The notes: generated from the letters alone by a model not told the origin. 64,000 nt of DNA from Sycobia sp. Sy_11 (GCA_018907035.1 JACCIC010000272.1:310001-374000), one strand, 5' to 3'; shown: positions 8,884 to 20,520, counted from the first letter of the stretch. A program made the numbers and translations.

Positions 8884-8921
<38 letters not shown>
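8884..8921. repeat. (TA)n microsatellite at an orientation switch
   Basis: A TA array marks the point where the Helitron-like sequence changes orientation, which makes it a candidate inversion breakpoint. Confidence 0.9.
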
Positions 8922-8924
<3 letters not shown>

Positions 8925-9485
8925 TATTAAATATGGCTTCGATGGAGATAACTGTACTTTCGAGTTCAAGCAGTAGAAAAAGATGTCCAAGTGTCTCGAG
9001 ACGACGTTTTCGGAGAGTATCATATTTGAACTATAGAAAATGTCTCGGAACGGCTGCTATAGATTTTTGTATTGGGGAGTTAGAATACAATATCTAAGTA
9101 TCCCGTAATGACTCTTACTGGAAGTGTTCGAATGATAGAATACGAATCTCTTCATATTCATTAAACACAGTACTCCCCGGAGAAGTCGTTTGGATCTAGA
9201 TATCATATTTTACCTTCTCAACACGAATCTTCCCATAGAAGCTTCCTCATCAGATTTCCTCATACCTGGATTTCGTTTTCTATGAAATAAATACAATATT
9301 CCGCGTAGAATTCGCCCAGAGACACCTGACATTGCATTCTATCATCCTAACACACAACTGCCTATAGAAATCGTCTTGAGGCAACGGGATATAGTAATCA
9401 GACAGGCGTACACGCCAATACAATATTTATCAGTAGAAACCGTATTTAAAATGTGTATATATGATATATAAAATATAATGTATAT

Positions 9486-9767
9486 TGGAAATTAGGTTCT
9501 AAGTAAAGAAATCTTAAGATTGAATTGAATATATTTTATTGAAAACAGAGTGGAAAGCACGACTTCTCGATACGAGTAACTACGCACAGCAGACAGTATA
9601 GAGACTTGCAGTTCTAGTCTTATAGAGGAGGGCCAGGTAGAAAAGGGCTCCTAAAGTACCGAAGGTGTCATAAACATTTATAGCAGCCTACAATATTTAT
9701 AGATAGAAATAGAGGGACATTTATTTTTGCACCTGAATATATATATTAATGTCGGGAAAATCCAATA
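9486..9767 (-). repeat. Copia 3' LTR
   Basis: A direct repeat of 15906-16185 with a few substitutions. The start on the minus strand is TATTGGATTTTCCCG (TGTTGGGTTTCCCTG in the other LTR) and the end is CTAATTTCCA. It contains AATAAA-type signals near the downstream end (about 9530). The few differences between LTRs mean that the element is not brand new. Confidence 0.85.
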
Positions 9768-9776
9768 CGCCGCCTC
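9768..9776 (-). other. Copia polypurine tract
   Basis: The purine-rich GAGGCGGCG on the minus strand directly abuts the 3' LTR, the expected site for plus-strand priming. Confidence 0.65.
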
Positions 9777-9983
9777 AAAAATAAATAAAAACAATAAGAT
9801 ATAAATTAATAGTAAACAAAGAGTCTAACATTTGTTGGAGGTATACCTGGGAGGTTACAGAGAGGCCAACATTTGTTGCACGGATTAACAAAACCCAGAA
9901 AACCTAATCAGACCCATACGAAAAGAAAATGTATTTCCTGTAAACATAAAAATTAAATTATAGTATATATTTATAATAAAAAT

Positions 9984-12900
9984 TTATTGCAAGCCCATAG
10001 CGGCTCTCAATTGTAAAAATCTTGCTGCTGGTAGTGGCTTCGCTAATGTATCTGCAACTTCTTTACCTGTAGGAACATATTTTAGCGCAATTATATTCTT
10101 TTTAATTTTTTCTCTAGAAAGATGATATTTAATATCTATATGTTTCGATCTTTTGTGATTTGTAGGATTATTTGCTACGTTAATACATACATTATCTTCA
10201 AATATTATAATAGGTTCTTTAATATTTATATTAATTGTAAAAGCAAGAGACTTTAACCATAGCGCTGCTCTGACTGCTTCAAAAAGAGCCATATATTCGG
10301 CTTCGGCTGATAAAGCTGCGACTGACAATTGTCTTTTTGTACTCCAACATATCGTACTTTTTTCAAAAAATTGAAATAAATAACCAGTTGTGCTTTTTCT
10401 ATCCTTTTCATCACTACCTCCCCAATCTGAATCGACAAAACCAACCAAGATATTATTATAATTATTGTTTACATAATTTAATTTAATATTTATAGAACCT
10501 TTAAGATAGCGTAATATTCTTTTCAAATTCTGCCATAGTTCTTTATTATTTTTATTGGTATAGCGATGTAAAATATTTAAAGCAGTACTCAAATCTGGTC
10601 TAGTGCGTAGCATTACGTACATTAAACAACCAATGAAATTTCTTCAAGGGGTCTCTATTTTGTCGTCCGAATTTAATGCTACATAATCTAACTTACTTGG
10701 AAGAGGCGTGTTGACAGGATTACAATCATGCACATTGAAATTCTTTAAAATAGTTCGTATATAAACACTTTGATCTAATGTTATTTTATTAGTATCTCTT
10801 TCTATTTTAATTCCTAGGAAAAGTTTAATATTATTCAGATCTGTCATGTGAAATTGATTTTTAAATAATTTTTAAAATTATTCATTATATCAATATTAGC
10901 AGTAGCAACGACAAAGTCGTCAACATATAAAACTACATATATATTTTTTAATATATTTTCATTATCTAATATATATATATATATGGATCGATCAACTGAC
11001 AAATTTCGAAAACCTTTATTTAACAGTGTTTTTTCAAATATCTTGAACCAGCACCTTGCTGCTTGTTTTAATCCGTAAATAGCTTTGTGCAATCTGCAAA
11101 CTTTATTATTTTCGACGTTTATACCTTCTGGCGCTTTCATAAAAATTTCTTCCTTTAGTACACTATTTTCTCCTTTAGTATTATCAATATTTTCACTTGA
11201 CTCATCAGGTTTACAGTTATCTTCGGATTTGTCCTTATCAGATTTACAGTTTGTATTTATATCTGATTTTTCACTATCAGGTTTACTGTTTTTGTTTATA
11301 TCTGATTTACTATTAATTTTTCTACCTGATTCATAATTTTTGATTGGAGGGCAATTTACTGATGTTGATTCGAAATTAATTTCGTCAGTTTGGTTGACAA
11401 CATTTTGATCATTACTATGACATTGCCTCATTTTTGGCCTAGTATTCATGTAATTAATTTCATCGAAAATGACGTCTCTTACGAAAACATATTTTTTTTT
11501 CAGCATTCCAAACTCTGTAACCATTTGGGTCATATCCCACTAATATGCCTTTCCACGACTTTTCTTTCAATTTCGATTTTTTTATTTTATTAAGTATAAC
11601 AACTGTAGAACCGAAAACCTGTAAATATTTAACTGAAGGCTTTTTGTCATGCCCCATTTCATATGTCGTTTTCTCGTACTTCAACGCTTTCGTTGGTGCT
11701 AGATTAATTAAATATGTGGCAGTTAAAACTGCTTCTCCCCAAAAAGATTTATCCAATTTTGCACCAAAAAGCATAATGCGAGCGTTTCTATAATTGTGCG
11801 ATTCATACGCTCCGCGACCCCATTTAATTGCGGCGTTCGAGGGACAGTTAAGTGATAAGTAATGCCTTTTTGTGTAAAATAATCTTTCAGTTCGTTTGAT
11901 AAATACTCTCTCCCATTATCGCAATATAAATTAACTAACTTTAATTAAAAATGATTTTCGCTTTTGCAAACAAAATCTTTAAAGACAGAAAAACATTTGA
12001 TTTATATGTAAGTATATATGTCGCAGTATAATGCCTAAATTCAACAATAAAAATTACAAAATAATTTTTATTGTTTGCGGTAGAAGGAGTGATTGGACCA
12101 TAGATATCAGAATGAACAATAAACAATCGCCGCTTGACATGACTTTTATCTTTCATTTTTTGAAACGGTAATTGAGTTTGTTTGCCATTTATACAAGCTT
12201 CAGACAAGTAATCAGAAGGTACAATATTATTTAATTTGTCAGTATCAGCTATCAATTTTTTATTTTTCAATTCTACAAACTTACATTTACCTATATGCCC
12301 CAATCTTGGATGCCAGAGTTCATAATTAATTTTTATAGCCTGATTTATTTGATATTGTTTATCAGCAGGATTTATATTAATTCTGAACTTAATCGTAATT
12401 AAATTACTTAAAACTTTACCTGTTATTAAAACAGTACCTTCCTTTTTATTTTTGAACACCATCCTGGTCGAAAAGGATAGTCAATCCAGCTGTCTGCATT
12501 TTTCTAACAGATAATACATTCTGAGGGATGTCTGGACAGTATAACACATCTTCTATAATTCCTTCAATGCCCATGTTACTGATAACATGTACAGTGCCCC
12601 TTTTTGTTGCTTTTATAAAGACGGCATTCTTCACCACAGATATGTTGATTGGTCGTTTCAGGATAACACTTTTCTCAAAAAAATTTTGTTGTTTATTAAA
12701 TGGTCCGATGCTCCAGAGTCTATCGCAAACGTTAATGGTTCATTTTCGTTTGAAAACCTACAGCGATAAATGCAAATTTAGCATCGTCATTTAATGAGTT
12801 GATTGTTGCATGGGCTTTCTTATTCCTGTGTTTATTTAATTTTATTAACTGTTTTTTATTAAAAAATCAATCTTTTTACAAATGTCCTCTTCTGGCACAA

Positions 12901-13603
12901 TATCGACACTTCCTAGGTTTGAAACTTCATTTGTTTTCTTCACGTTCACGATATTGTAATTTTCTTGAGAAATTATATGGGCGACTTTTCTTATTCAGTT
13001 TATTTTCACGTTCAGCATGCCATAATTTGGCACTCGTATCACTGTTTTTAATCTTTAGTATTGTCTCATGGTCCAAAAGCCTCGTTTACAAATGATAACG
13101 TTAAGTTATCTTCACTTAAAGTTTCAATTGCCGTAATGACACCTTCATAAACTGAAGGAAGTGTTAATAGTAAATGTGAAACCTTATCTGCTTCTTCAAT
13201 TCTTGCGCCCGCCGCTACTATTTATATCACTAAATCATCAAAAATAGTAAAATGTTTGATTAAGGTTGAATCGCCTTCTAAGTTTAAGGATAACAATTTT
13301 TTTAGAAGAGCAATTTGCGACGCTAAACTTTTTTTTTCATATATTTGGTCCAACTTTTCAAAAATTTGTTTAGCAGTAGCATCGTTGTCCACGAAACTGA
13401 GGAAAGAATCTCATAAATATTGTATCAAAATATTTTTTGTTATTTTTGCCGCCTTTTTTCACTCCTTAGATATGGTTGCTGGAATTTCTTCGTTTATAAC
13501 ATGAATTGCATCAAGTTCCATCAATAAAGCACGAACTCTTAGCTTCCATACACTATAGCGATCTCCATCAAAAGGCTTGATATTTCTTTTGACATTCAAC
13601 GAC
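9984..13603 (-). pseudogene. Copia gag-pol polyprotein, multiply broken
   Basis: Minus-strand order: gag (FDGDRYSVWKLRVRALL near 13520-13580), a CCHC knuckle (KCRYCARRGHL near 12880-12915), protease (FAIDSGASDHL, D-S-G kept, about 12700-12735), pre-integrase (LWHPRLGHIGKCKF), integrase (FIVHSDIYGPITPS; then NARIMLFGAKLDKSFWGEAV), and a charged linker rich in KSD/KPD. The RT C-terminal half follows (KAPEGI, HKAIYGLKQAARCW, LYVDDFVVA), then RNase H (FVDSDWGGSDEKDRKSTTGY, ALSAEAEYMALFEAVRAALW, HIDIKYHL), ending AAMGLQ. Stops and frameshifts separate the blocks. The first part of RT (about 150 residues before the MKAPEGI block) is deleted. The longest open piece is RNase H, 9984-10622. Not functional. 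Confidence 0.9.
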
Positions 13604-13729
13604 TACATTTCAGTTCACTTTTGTTTTTTTTTCACACTTATAATTATTTTTGAATTATCACTCTTATATTAATGCAAAACAGACGTACATTCTTATAGTA
13701 TCTAATACACATATGGGACGGTGGAAGAC

Positions 13730-14170
13730 GATTTCCAGGTATGACGGCACGACTTCTATGGGGAGTTTCGCGTTTAGTTGGTAGGAAACGAAGTTCAGGT
13801 GTATCGGATAAACTTCTACGGGGAATTTCGTGTTCGGATGATAGAAAGCGATTTCCAGATCATTTGGAACGACTTCTACGGACAATTTCGTGTTCGGACA
13901 GTAGAAGACGATGTCCAGGTATGGTAGGACGACTTTTACGAGGAGTTTCGTGTTTAGTTTGTAGGAAACGATGTTCAGGTGTATCGGATCAACTTCTACG
14001 CGGAATTTCGTGTTCGGATGATAAAATGCGATTTTCAGATGATTTGGAACGACTTCTACGGAGAATTTCGTGTTCGGACGGTAGAAGACGATATCCAGGT
14101 ATGGCAGGACGACTTCTACGGGGAGTGTCATGAATAGTTGGTGGGAAACGATGTCCAGGTATGTCATTAC
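13730..14170. repeat. 60-bp minisatellite, seven to eight units, 180-bp higher order
   Basis: Units start around gaagtcgt (minus strand) every 60 bp. Three unit types recur in a fixed order, giving a 180-bp super-period. Because 60 is divisible by three, both strands stay open: the minus strand gives a 20-residue repeat of the type EVVPYLDIVFYRPNTKFSV and the plus strand an Arg/Ser-rich one. The related array at 57385-57960 is open in the same phase. Coding is not shown; openness follows from the period. Confidence 0.8.
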
Positions 14171-14367
14171 GACTTCTATGAAGAGATTAGTATTCCATCA
14201 TTCGAACACGCACACTCCCAGTGAAAGTCATCTCGCGATAACTAGACATTGTATTCTATCTCTCCAACACCAAACTCTCTATATCAGTCGTCCCGGGACA
14301 TTTCCTATAGTCCAAACACGATATTCTCTGTAAACGGTGTGTCGAGACACCTGCACATCTTTTTCTA

Positions 14368-14369
<2 letters not shown>

Positions 14370-14423
<54 letters not shown>
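14370..14423. repeat. (TA)n microsatellite
   Basis: A pure TA array between the repeat block and the 3' end of the nested Helitron. Confidence 0.95.
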
Positions 14424-14426
<3 letters not shown>

Positions 14427-14636
14427 ATAAAATGGTCGGCAAAATATTAACTTTCTGAAGTGGCCGCTACATTGAAACAGCTTTTTATACAGATGTGACG
14501 ATAGGTAAATTACGGTCAATTATTTATAGAAACATAGATTTTTATATATACAGTACTTTTTACTTAAATATTGTTGAATTATTTATGAAATCGTTTAAAT
14601 TATTATCTCGAGCGAAGGCGAGACGGGGAATGCTAG

Positions 14637-15885
14637 TATTATTATATTACCAAATTATATAATTACTACAAATTTAATTATTGTGTTGCACGATTAATAC
14701 ACTTATTATAATATTATTAATTTATATATTGTAAAATTTATGGGTTATTTTACCCTATACATATTGATTATTACGACAAATAGGAAAAAAAGGAATAAAA
14801 AAGGGAAAAGGAGAGAGAGAGAAGGAGAAAAAATTAAAAATTTAAGATAGCTAATATATAGTTAGTTAGTCTAAAATATACTTTTGAAGTAGATAGTTTA
14901 AAATTTTGAAACAATTATCTGGCCATTATTAGTAATAAAAAAATTGTTAATTCGAGATATCAATTAAAGATTTAATTTTGAGAGATTTAAAAATATATAC
15001 TGTAATACTCAAAAGAAGTGATTTTATGTGGAGGTTCCTGCGGGATAATTGAGAGAATAAACCGGTCGGTCACCTGCACGTCTACTAGTATAGACAAAAT
15101 CCAAAACTTTTATTCATTTAAACATCGTTGGGTTGAGTTTTTTTTCAGCGTCCTACAATAAGGTTGGTGGATTTTTCTTTGCTTGTTAAATCTTTGAGTT
15201 ACAGTAGTTTATTATTTCTCTCTATTGAGTTCTTTTATTTTCATAATTAAAAAATCGTAGAACTTACAAACTTGTGTTATAAATTATGAGAGAGACAGAG
15301 AGATACGAGCATAGAGTATAAATTGTAAGAGCAACTAGCGCGTACACGGTTTTCTGTAGTAGTTCCTTTTGCTCTTCGTAAGGTGTCGCACTTGTTGCTT
15401 GGTCTCTGCTATACTTATAAATTTGTCTCTCTCACACCCTGTGTGAACGAATTCGTGCGTTAACATATCACGGGTGCTTATTAGGTAGCGTTAGTAAATT
15501 ATTTATTATAATTTTATACAATTTAATAAATATAAAATTAATTTTCTTATTTGATTAAATAAATTTTCGTTTTATTTTTTTATTAGTAATAGAAAATATA
15601 AATCTATTTTCCCCTGATAATTAATCCGCCTTTTCCTGGATTATTGATAATCTATCAATATATATATATATATTATTATTTAAATAAATTCCAGGATAAA
15701 TAAGGTAAGTCTGATGAAGAAATATCCTTAATTAACCTATGGTCTAAATGAATTGTTTTCAACAATTGAATCCGTGCGCGGTTCTTTACAACTCTGTCAA
15801 CGGGTACTTCTACCGGGTGTTTCATAAATAAGCACTCTGTTACAATATTTATTTATTTATTTATTTATCTATTTCTTTTAATTAC
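14637..15885 (-). other. Copia leader region without a recognised gene
   Basis: An AT-rich stretch between the primer site and the nested Helitron. It contains ttatttatttatttatt near 15850, a short CT/GA-rich tract near 15285-15305 and a moderately GC-rich part at 15020-15110 (gagaataaaccggtcggtc). At 1.2 kb it is long for a Copia leader, so an unrecognised insertion may be hidden here. No ORF of note. Confidence 0.4.
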
Positions 15886-15905
15886 GCAACTGGGCCGATA
15901 ACCTA
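15886..15905 (-). other. Copia primer-binding site
   Basis: On the minus strand the LTR end CCCCA is followed by TAGGTTATCGGCCCAGTTG. Copia-type elements use an internal (anticodon-half) initiator tRNA-Met fragment as primer, and GGTTATNGGCCCAG is the usual look of that site. Confidence 0.65.
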
Positions 15906-16185
15906 TGGGGAATTAGATTCTAAATAAAGAAATCATAAGATTGAATCTAATATATTTTATACAAAACATGGAAAGCACGACTTCCCGATACGAGTAACAG
16001 CGCACAGCAGACAGTATAGAGACTTGCAGTTGCAGTCTTATAGAGGAGGACCAGGTAGAAAAGGGCTCCTAAAGTACCGAAGGTGTCATAAACATTTATA
16101 GCAGCCTACAATATTTATAGATAGAAATAGAGGGACATTTATTTTTGCACCCGAATGTATATCTTAATGTCAGGGAAACCCAACA
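15906..16185 (-). repeat. Copia 5' LTR
   Basis: A direct repeat of 9486-9767 over about 280 bp. The minus-strand start is TGTTGGGTTTCCCTGAC and the end CTAATTCCCCA, giving TG...CA termini. Confidence 0.85.
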
Positions 16186-16193
16186 ATATACAT

Positions 16194-16236
<43 letters not shown>

Positions 16237-17055
16237 TTCGTTATTTCCGTTTTTTCAATTCAAATCTGTGAATATTTTCGTAGTGATGCCAACTGAAATT
16301 CAAGCAACATGTTGGTATGCTCATAGCATATTTTTTAAGCAGACGATGGATATTGCCTTTTTATGCAGAAGTGACGATATATTTTATTTATATATACATA
16401 GTTTCAAGGTTGTTAGTAAAGAACCCTATTTTGCCATCATTTCTTTTGTTCGAACTAAAAAAGAACATTGTCACTTGTCACAATTTTTAAGTTAATATAA
16501 TGTATAAAAATAAAAATATAATTATCATCACAAACTATATTCAGTATGATTTGACATACAAAACCATTTTATAAGAGAAGGAGAAAGAAAGACAGAGAGA
16601 GAGAGAGAAAGAGAGAGACTTTCCGACGTAAGAGAAAATAAAATTTACAAAAATCAAAAGATATCCATAAGGTGTGAGAATAATGTCAGATTAATCTGAA
16701 GATCAAAAAAGGTAATACGGACTAACGTCACACCTCCTTTAGGATACGAATCCCAAAGTTGAATATGAACATTCTTTTGAGCTGGCCTTGTATTAATACT
16801 TTAAGCGAACTACTTTGAGTTGATGTTCGTGATTCAAGACGCCACCTAGATGCCGCTGGTGAAACTGATTGTTAAAACTATTAACTTAATTTATTGATGA
16901 AAATAAAATCATTTTCAATAAAAAATATTGCCTATGTCCTTCCCAAGATAATATGGAATCTATATGTCAAATTTCAGAACAGTCGATTCAGTAGTTTTTT
17001 CGGTTATCGTGTACAAACAAAAACACGCTTTGCCTTTATAAATCAGTATGAGTAT
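16186..17055 (-). mobile_element. Helitron-like unit, right flank of the Copia insertion
   Basis: After an (AT)n array (16198-16233), 16250-17055 is the reverse complement of 7836-8880, ending in gcctttataaatcag, the inverted Helitron-type 5' end. It shares gtgaatattttcgtagtgatgcc with 58175 and 58410. It lacks the 150-bp GC-rich insert of the left copy. Short open frames in it are not supported as genes. Confidence 0.65.
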
Positions 17056-17152
17056 GAGATGATATGATATGGTATAATATGATATGATATGATACGATAT
17101 GATGTAATATGATATGATATGATATGATATATATATATATATACCATGTCCC
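17056..17152. repeat. GATAT-type microsatellite
   Basis: About 95 bp of imperfect (ATGAT/GATAT)n abuts the Helitron-like end, followed by a short (TA)n. Confidence 0.85.
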
Positions 17153-18029
17153 AGATATAATTGCTCATATTAGCGACATGGTGTTGGCAAGGGAAAGTTA
17201 TGTGTAAATATTAATATTCATGTAGGTCCATTTTTTATAGTTTTTGCAGTACGGGCCCATGTCTGTGAGCCAATCAGCGCTCAGAGAAGTGCGTCATCGA
17301 CTGAGAGGGAGAAAAAGGAGGTCAAACGAAGGGAAACGAGGCGAAGTCGACTGAACACGGCAATGAACAGTAATTGTTATTTTTCCTGTCCATTATCAAC
17401 GCTCGCGTAACTGCTTGGATATACGGCCGCATTGACGAAGCGAGATTCATGCGTCTATAAATATGATTGTTTCTGCGTCTACATCAGTCTCTACCCATAT
17501 TTTTTGTCAAACTACCCTGTTTTATAGTTGCCCATTCCACTGTTTTGGAAATAATAAAGAAAAGGCAAATGTTTCGCTGGCACGGACGAATTGTCCGTGA
17601 TTGCAGACCTGTGTTTTATAAAAACAAAAGTGAAGCTAAATTGTCGAAATGTTGAAAAGATTGAGAAATAGATATTTGATAAGCATATTCAAAACTGACA
17701 AAAATACTGATTGCAAGGAAATTTGATTGATAAAAATCAGATAAAATGTTCTTATAGGGTTTATGTAATACCTTCATAATTATTTTATACGATTTTATAT
17801 GTAACTTGAGGTCAAACTATCCGATTTTTACCATTCAAAGTTCTTAATAATAATGAGAATTCTTACAAAATGAATTAAAGAATAATTTCACAATAATAAA
17901 AAAAAGATTGACACACGCTAAGCAAGAGATTTATATGTATCTCTATAAATATGTGAATGCATTTCCGGGCGTGTGTATGTGCATATATACAAGAGAAAGT
18001 AAACGGGGGTAAAAGGAGAAATCGTATAC
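17153..18029. other. Gene-free stretch
   Basis: Mixed composition; 17270-17460 is more GC-rich (ccaatcagcgctcagagaag). A 62-codon frame at 17467-17655 has no recognisable domain. No repeat family was recognised. Confidence 0.4.
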
Positions 18030-18137
18030 TGTTTCGTGCATAATGTAGAGTCCGTAACTCCGATAATGATAAAATGCACTTTAAACGATAAATTAATTTC
18101 GTTTAAATTTTTAAGGGTGTGTAAATGACTGATGCCA
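18030..18137 (-). repeat. BEL/Pao 3' LTR
   Basis: It matches 22349-22450 (tgttycgtgcataatgtag ... gtaaatgactgatgc). The pol frame runs into it and stops at 18103. Confidence 0.8.
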
Positions 18138-20520
18138 CGAAACGATTTAACGAGTTGATTGAAGAAAAGCGCTCAAAAATTTCTAAAGGCTGTATAGGCT
18201 GCTTATTTATTTTTCCGTGTGAGTCATTTCTTGCAATCAAGGAAATACTTATTCTTGGATCTGATAACGGTAACTCTGTTACCTTAGAAATTTTCCAACT
18301 ATTTTCATCGCAGGAAAGCCACTGAGGTCCAGTGAACCATACGTTATTTTGTATAAATTCCGCAGGATCTTGTCCACGAGAAATGAAATCTGCCGTATTA
18401 TCCTCTGACGCTACATGAACCCAATGGTACTTATTAGTTAATGCTTGAATCTCGGACACTCGATTCGCTTCGAATATTTTTAATAAGTGTGGTGAAATCG
18501 GAATCCAGTTTAATGTAATCGTCGAATCCGAATAAAAATTGATCTTTTCAAAAATTAAATGTAGAGATTCACTCACAGTTTTGAATAAATTCGCTAATAA
18601 TTTTGCGGCACATAATTCAAGTCGCGGTAAGGATATTGTTTTTATAGGAGCTACGCGAGATTTTGCGTAAAATAAACGAACTAAATGGTTGTTATGGATA
18701 TCACTAGACCTTACATAAAAACAAGCACCATAGCCCTTTATACTAGCGTCGCAGAAACCGTGTAATTGTATTTTTACAGCGTTGTTTATTAATACCATAC
18801 TTTCAATAGATACTGTATTCAATCTGTTTAATTCTGTTTTAAACTTAGTCCAATCGGTAAATATTAATGGAGGAATTTTTTCGTCCCAATGTATGTTTGA
18901 TTTCCACAATGCTTGCATTATTAGCTTTGCTTTAAGAATTACGGGTCCTAATAGGCCTAAAGGGTCGAAGAGTAAGGCAATATCCGACAAAATTTTTCTT
19001 TATGTAGGAATCTTAGCCTCTTCAAGAATGCTTATCCTATAGCTTATTGTATCTCTTTTAGGATTCCATTGTATTCCTAATACCTTTTTTGTATCTTTAC
19101 TATCTGAACATAGCAGTTTTGATTGAGAGATATTCTTGACTTTTTTAAAAGTTCTGGTACGTTTGAAAGCAACTGTCTTAAATTAAAACCTCCCAATTTT
19201 AATAAGTCAATTAAATCGTTTTATTATACTTTGTGCGGTATCATAACTGTCTGCTCCGGTAAGCAAATCATCTACATAAAAATCGCGATTTAATATTTTT
19301 GCAGCTAAAGAATATTTATGTCCATGATCAAGTGTCAACTGTTTTAAACACCGAATTGCAAGAAACGTCGCCGAAGTTGTACCGTAGCTAACTGTATTTA
19401 AAGTAAATGTTTTAATTTTTTCATTACTATTTTCGCGCCATAGTATTTTTTGGTATAATGTATCGTCTTTATCGATCTTAATTTGACGATACATTTTTTC
19501 TATATCAGCTATTAAGACAACACGATACGTTCGAAAGCGGATGACAATTGAAATAAGATCGTCCTGTATTATAGGTCCTTGCATTAAAGTATCGTTAAGA
19601 GAAAGGCCCGATGTGGTTTTCGCCGAACAATCAAAGACTACCCTAAGCTTTGTACTTGCGCTCGAATCCTTAAGTACAGCGTGATGTGGCAAATAATAGC
19701 CTGTTTGCTTATCGTCGATCTCTGTAATTTCTTTCATGTGATTTAGTTCTAAATATTCTTTTAAGAATGATTATATTGTAATTTTAAAGCTGAATTTAAA
19801 TTTAATTCTATTTCGAAGGAGTATAAACGTTTTAAGGCAATATGATAAGAATCTCCGAGATCAGGTTTTTTGTAATTAAACGGTAATTTTACTATATACT
19901 GACCATTACTGTCTCGAGAGAACGTAGAAGAAAAGTGTTTTTCGCATTCTTGTTCCTCTTCTGAAAGGTATTTTTTATTATAGGCTTCCTCAACTTCCCA
20001 AAATTTTAATAATTGATCTTCTAATGTAGTTGCTAGAAAGCATGAATTACTTTTAATATTTCTACCGTTATGAATATCTACTTTACCTGTAACAATCCAA
20101 CTGAGTCGAGTTTTATGTAAAATTACGTTCTTATTGTCTAATTTTATTTGCCCTATGCTTAATAATTGATAGAATAGGGTACTTCCAATTAATGCATCAA
20201 TTTGATTTGACTTATGAAACTCCGGGTCAGCAAACTTAATATTTTTCGGAATTTCTAAAAGATTTTTATTTATAGTTTCTATAGGTAAAAAGCCTGTTAT
20301 ACGCGGTAATGCTACAAAATTTAAGTTGTGTTTAAACGAAGATGTTCTAGATTTTATAGTGGCACTAACGGTGTAACTAGAATTTGTTACAGATTGACCT
20401 AATCCCGAGAATGGTCTATTAATTTTAGTTTTAGGTAATTGCAAAATTTAACGTTCGGTAATAAAATTAGTTTGCAAGCCTCCATCTAAAAGAACTCTGC
20501 AAGGAATTTCAATTTGATCT
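18103..20520 (-). pseudogene. BEL/Pao pol: protease, RT, RNase H
   Basis: Protease starts at CRVLLDGGLQTNFITE (about 20450-20510), with D-G-G where D-S-G is usual, and continues FVALPRITGFLPIETIN and IDALIGSTLFYQLL to about 19760. After a frame break RT begins GYYLPHHAVLKDSSASTKLR, with LRVVFDCSAKT, ADIEKMYRQIKI and an intact catalytic RDFYVDDLLTGA (about 19250-19275). A broken stretch at 19000-19205 precedes DIALLFDPLGLLGPVILKAK, then RNase H (LHGFCDASIKGYGACFYVRS; SLPRLELCAAKLLANL; FYSDSTITLNWI; ASEDNTADFISRGQDPAE). The frame ends inside the LTR. Zinc-binding and core integrase are absent. Not autonomous. Confidence 0.88.

Larger units (their letters stand above)
7836..9485 (+). mobile_element. 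Helitron-like unit, left flank of the Copia insertion
   Basis: It opens with TCTAATTTATAAAGACAAAG and continues CGTATTTTTGTTTGTACACG, a style of end (TC then TATAAAGGC...) familiar from insect Helitrons. A reverse-complement copy of the first ~1.05 kb lies at 16250-17055, and a third copy at 58140-58735. After the (TA)n at 8884-8921 the orientation flips: 8940-9470 matches 57085-58030 in the same direction, although the preceding part matches 58140-58735 in the opposite direction. No Rep/helicase gene is present, so it would be non-autonomous. Confidence 0.6.
13665..14636 (+). mobile_element. 5'-truncated Helitron inserted in the Copia leader
   Basis: The right end has the Helitron 3' signature: a hairpin TCTCG (14606-14610) / CGAGA (14619-14623), then CGGGGAATG and the terminal CTAG (14633-14636) followed by T. 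Upstream lies a (TA)n array and, in reverse orientation to 57085, the conserved block with the 60-bp repeat. The 5' part is missing. The copy lies between the Copia primer site and gag, so it arrived after the Copia insertion or as part of the same rearrangement. Confidence 0.7.
9486..16185 (-). mobile_element. Ty1/Copia LTR retrotransposon carrying a nested Helitron
   Basis: Near-identical direct repeats of about 280 bp lie at 9486-9767 and 15906-16185. On the minus strand the order is 5' LTR, primer site next to it (15886-15905), leader, gag, protease, integrase, RT, RNase H, purine tract (GAGGCGGCG, 9768-9776) and 3' LTR, which is the Copia order. A short ATAT can be read on both outer flanks as target duplication, but the flanks are TA-rich. 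A Helitron fragment (13665-14636) is inserted between the primer site and gag. The sides of the element join the two halves of a Helitron-like copy as B-(TA)n-C, as at 58.0 kb. Confidence 0.88.

Noticed and set aside
13741..14133. 130-codon Arg/Ser-rich plus-strand frame
   Set aside because: It follows from the 60-bp period being divisible by three; the Helitron copy at 57 kb is open on the other strand phase instead, and no start context or domain supports it.
13730..14170. Possible CRISPR-like array
   Set aside because: The 60-bp units are contiguous and diverge along their length; there are no constant repeats with unique spacers, no cas genes, and the context is eukaryotic.
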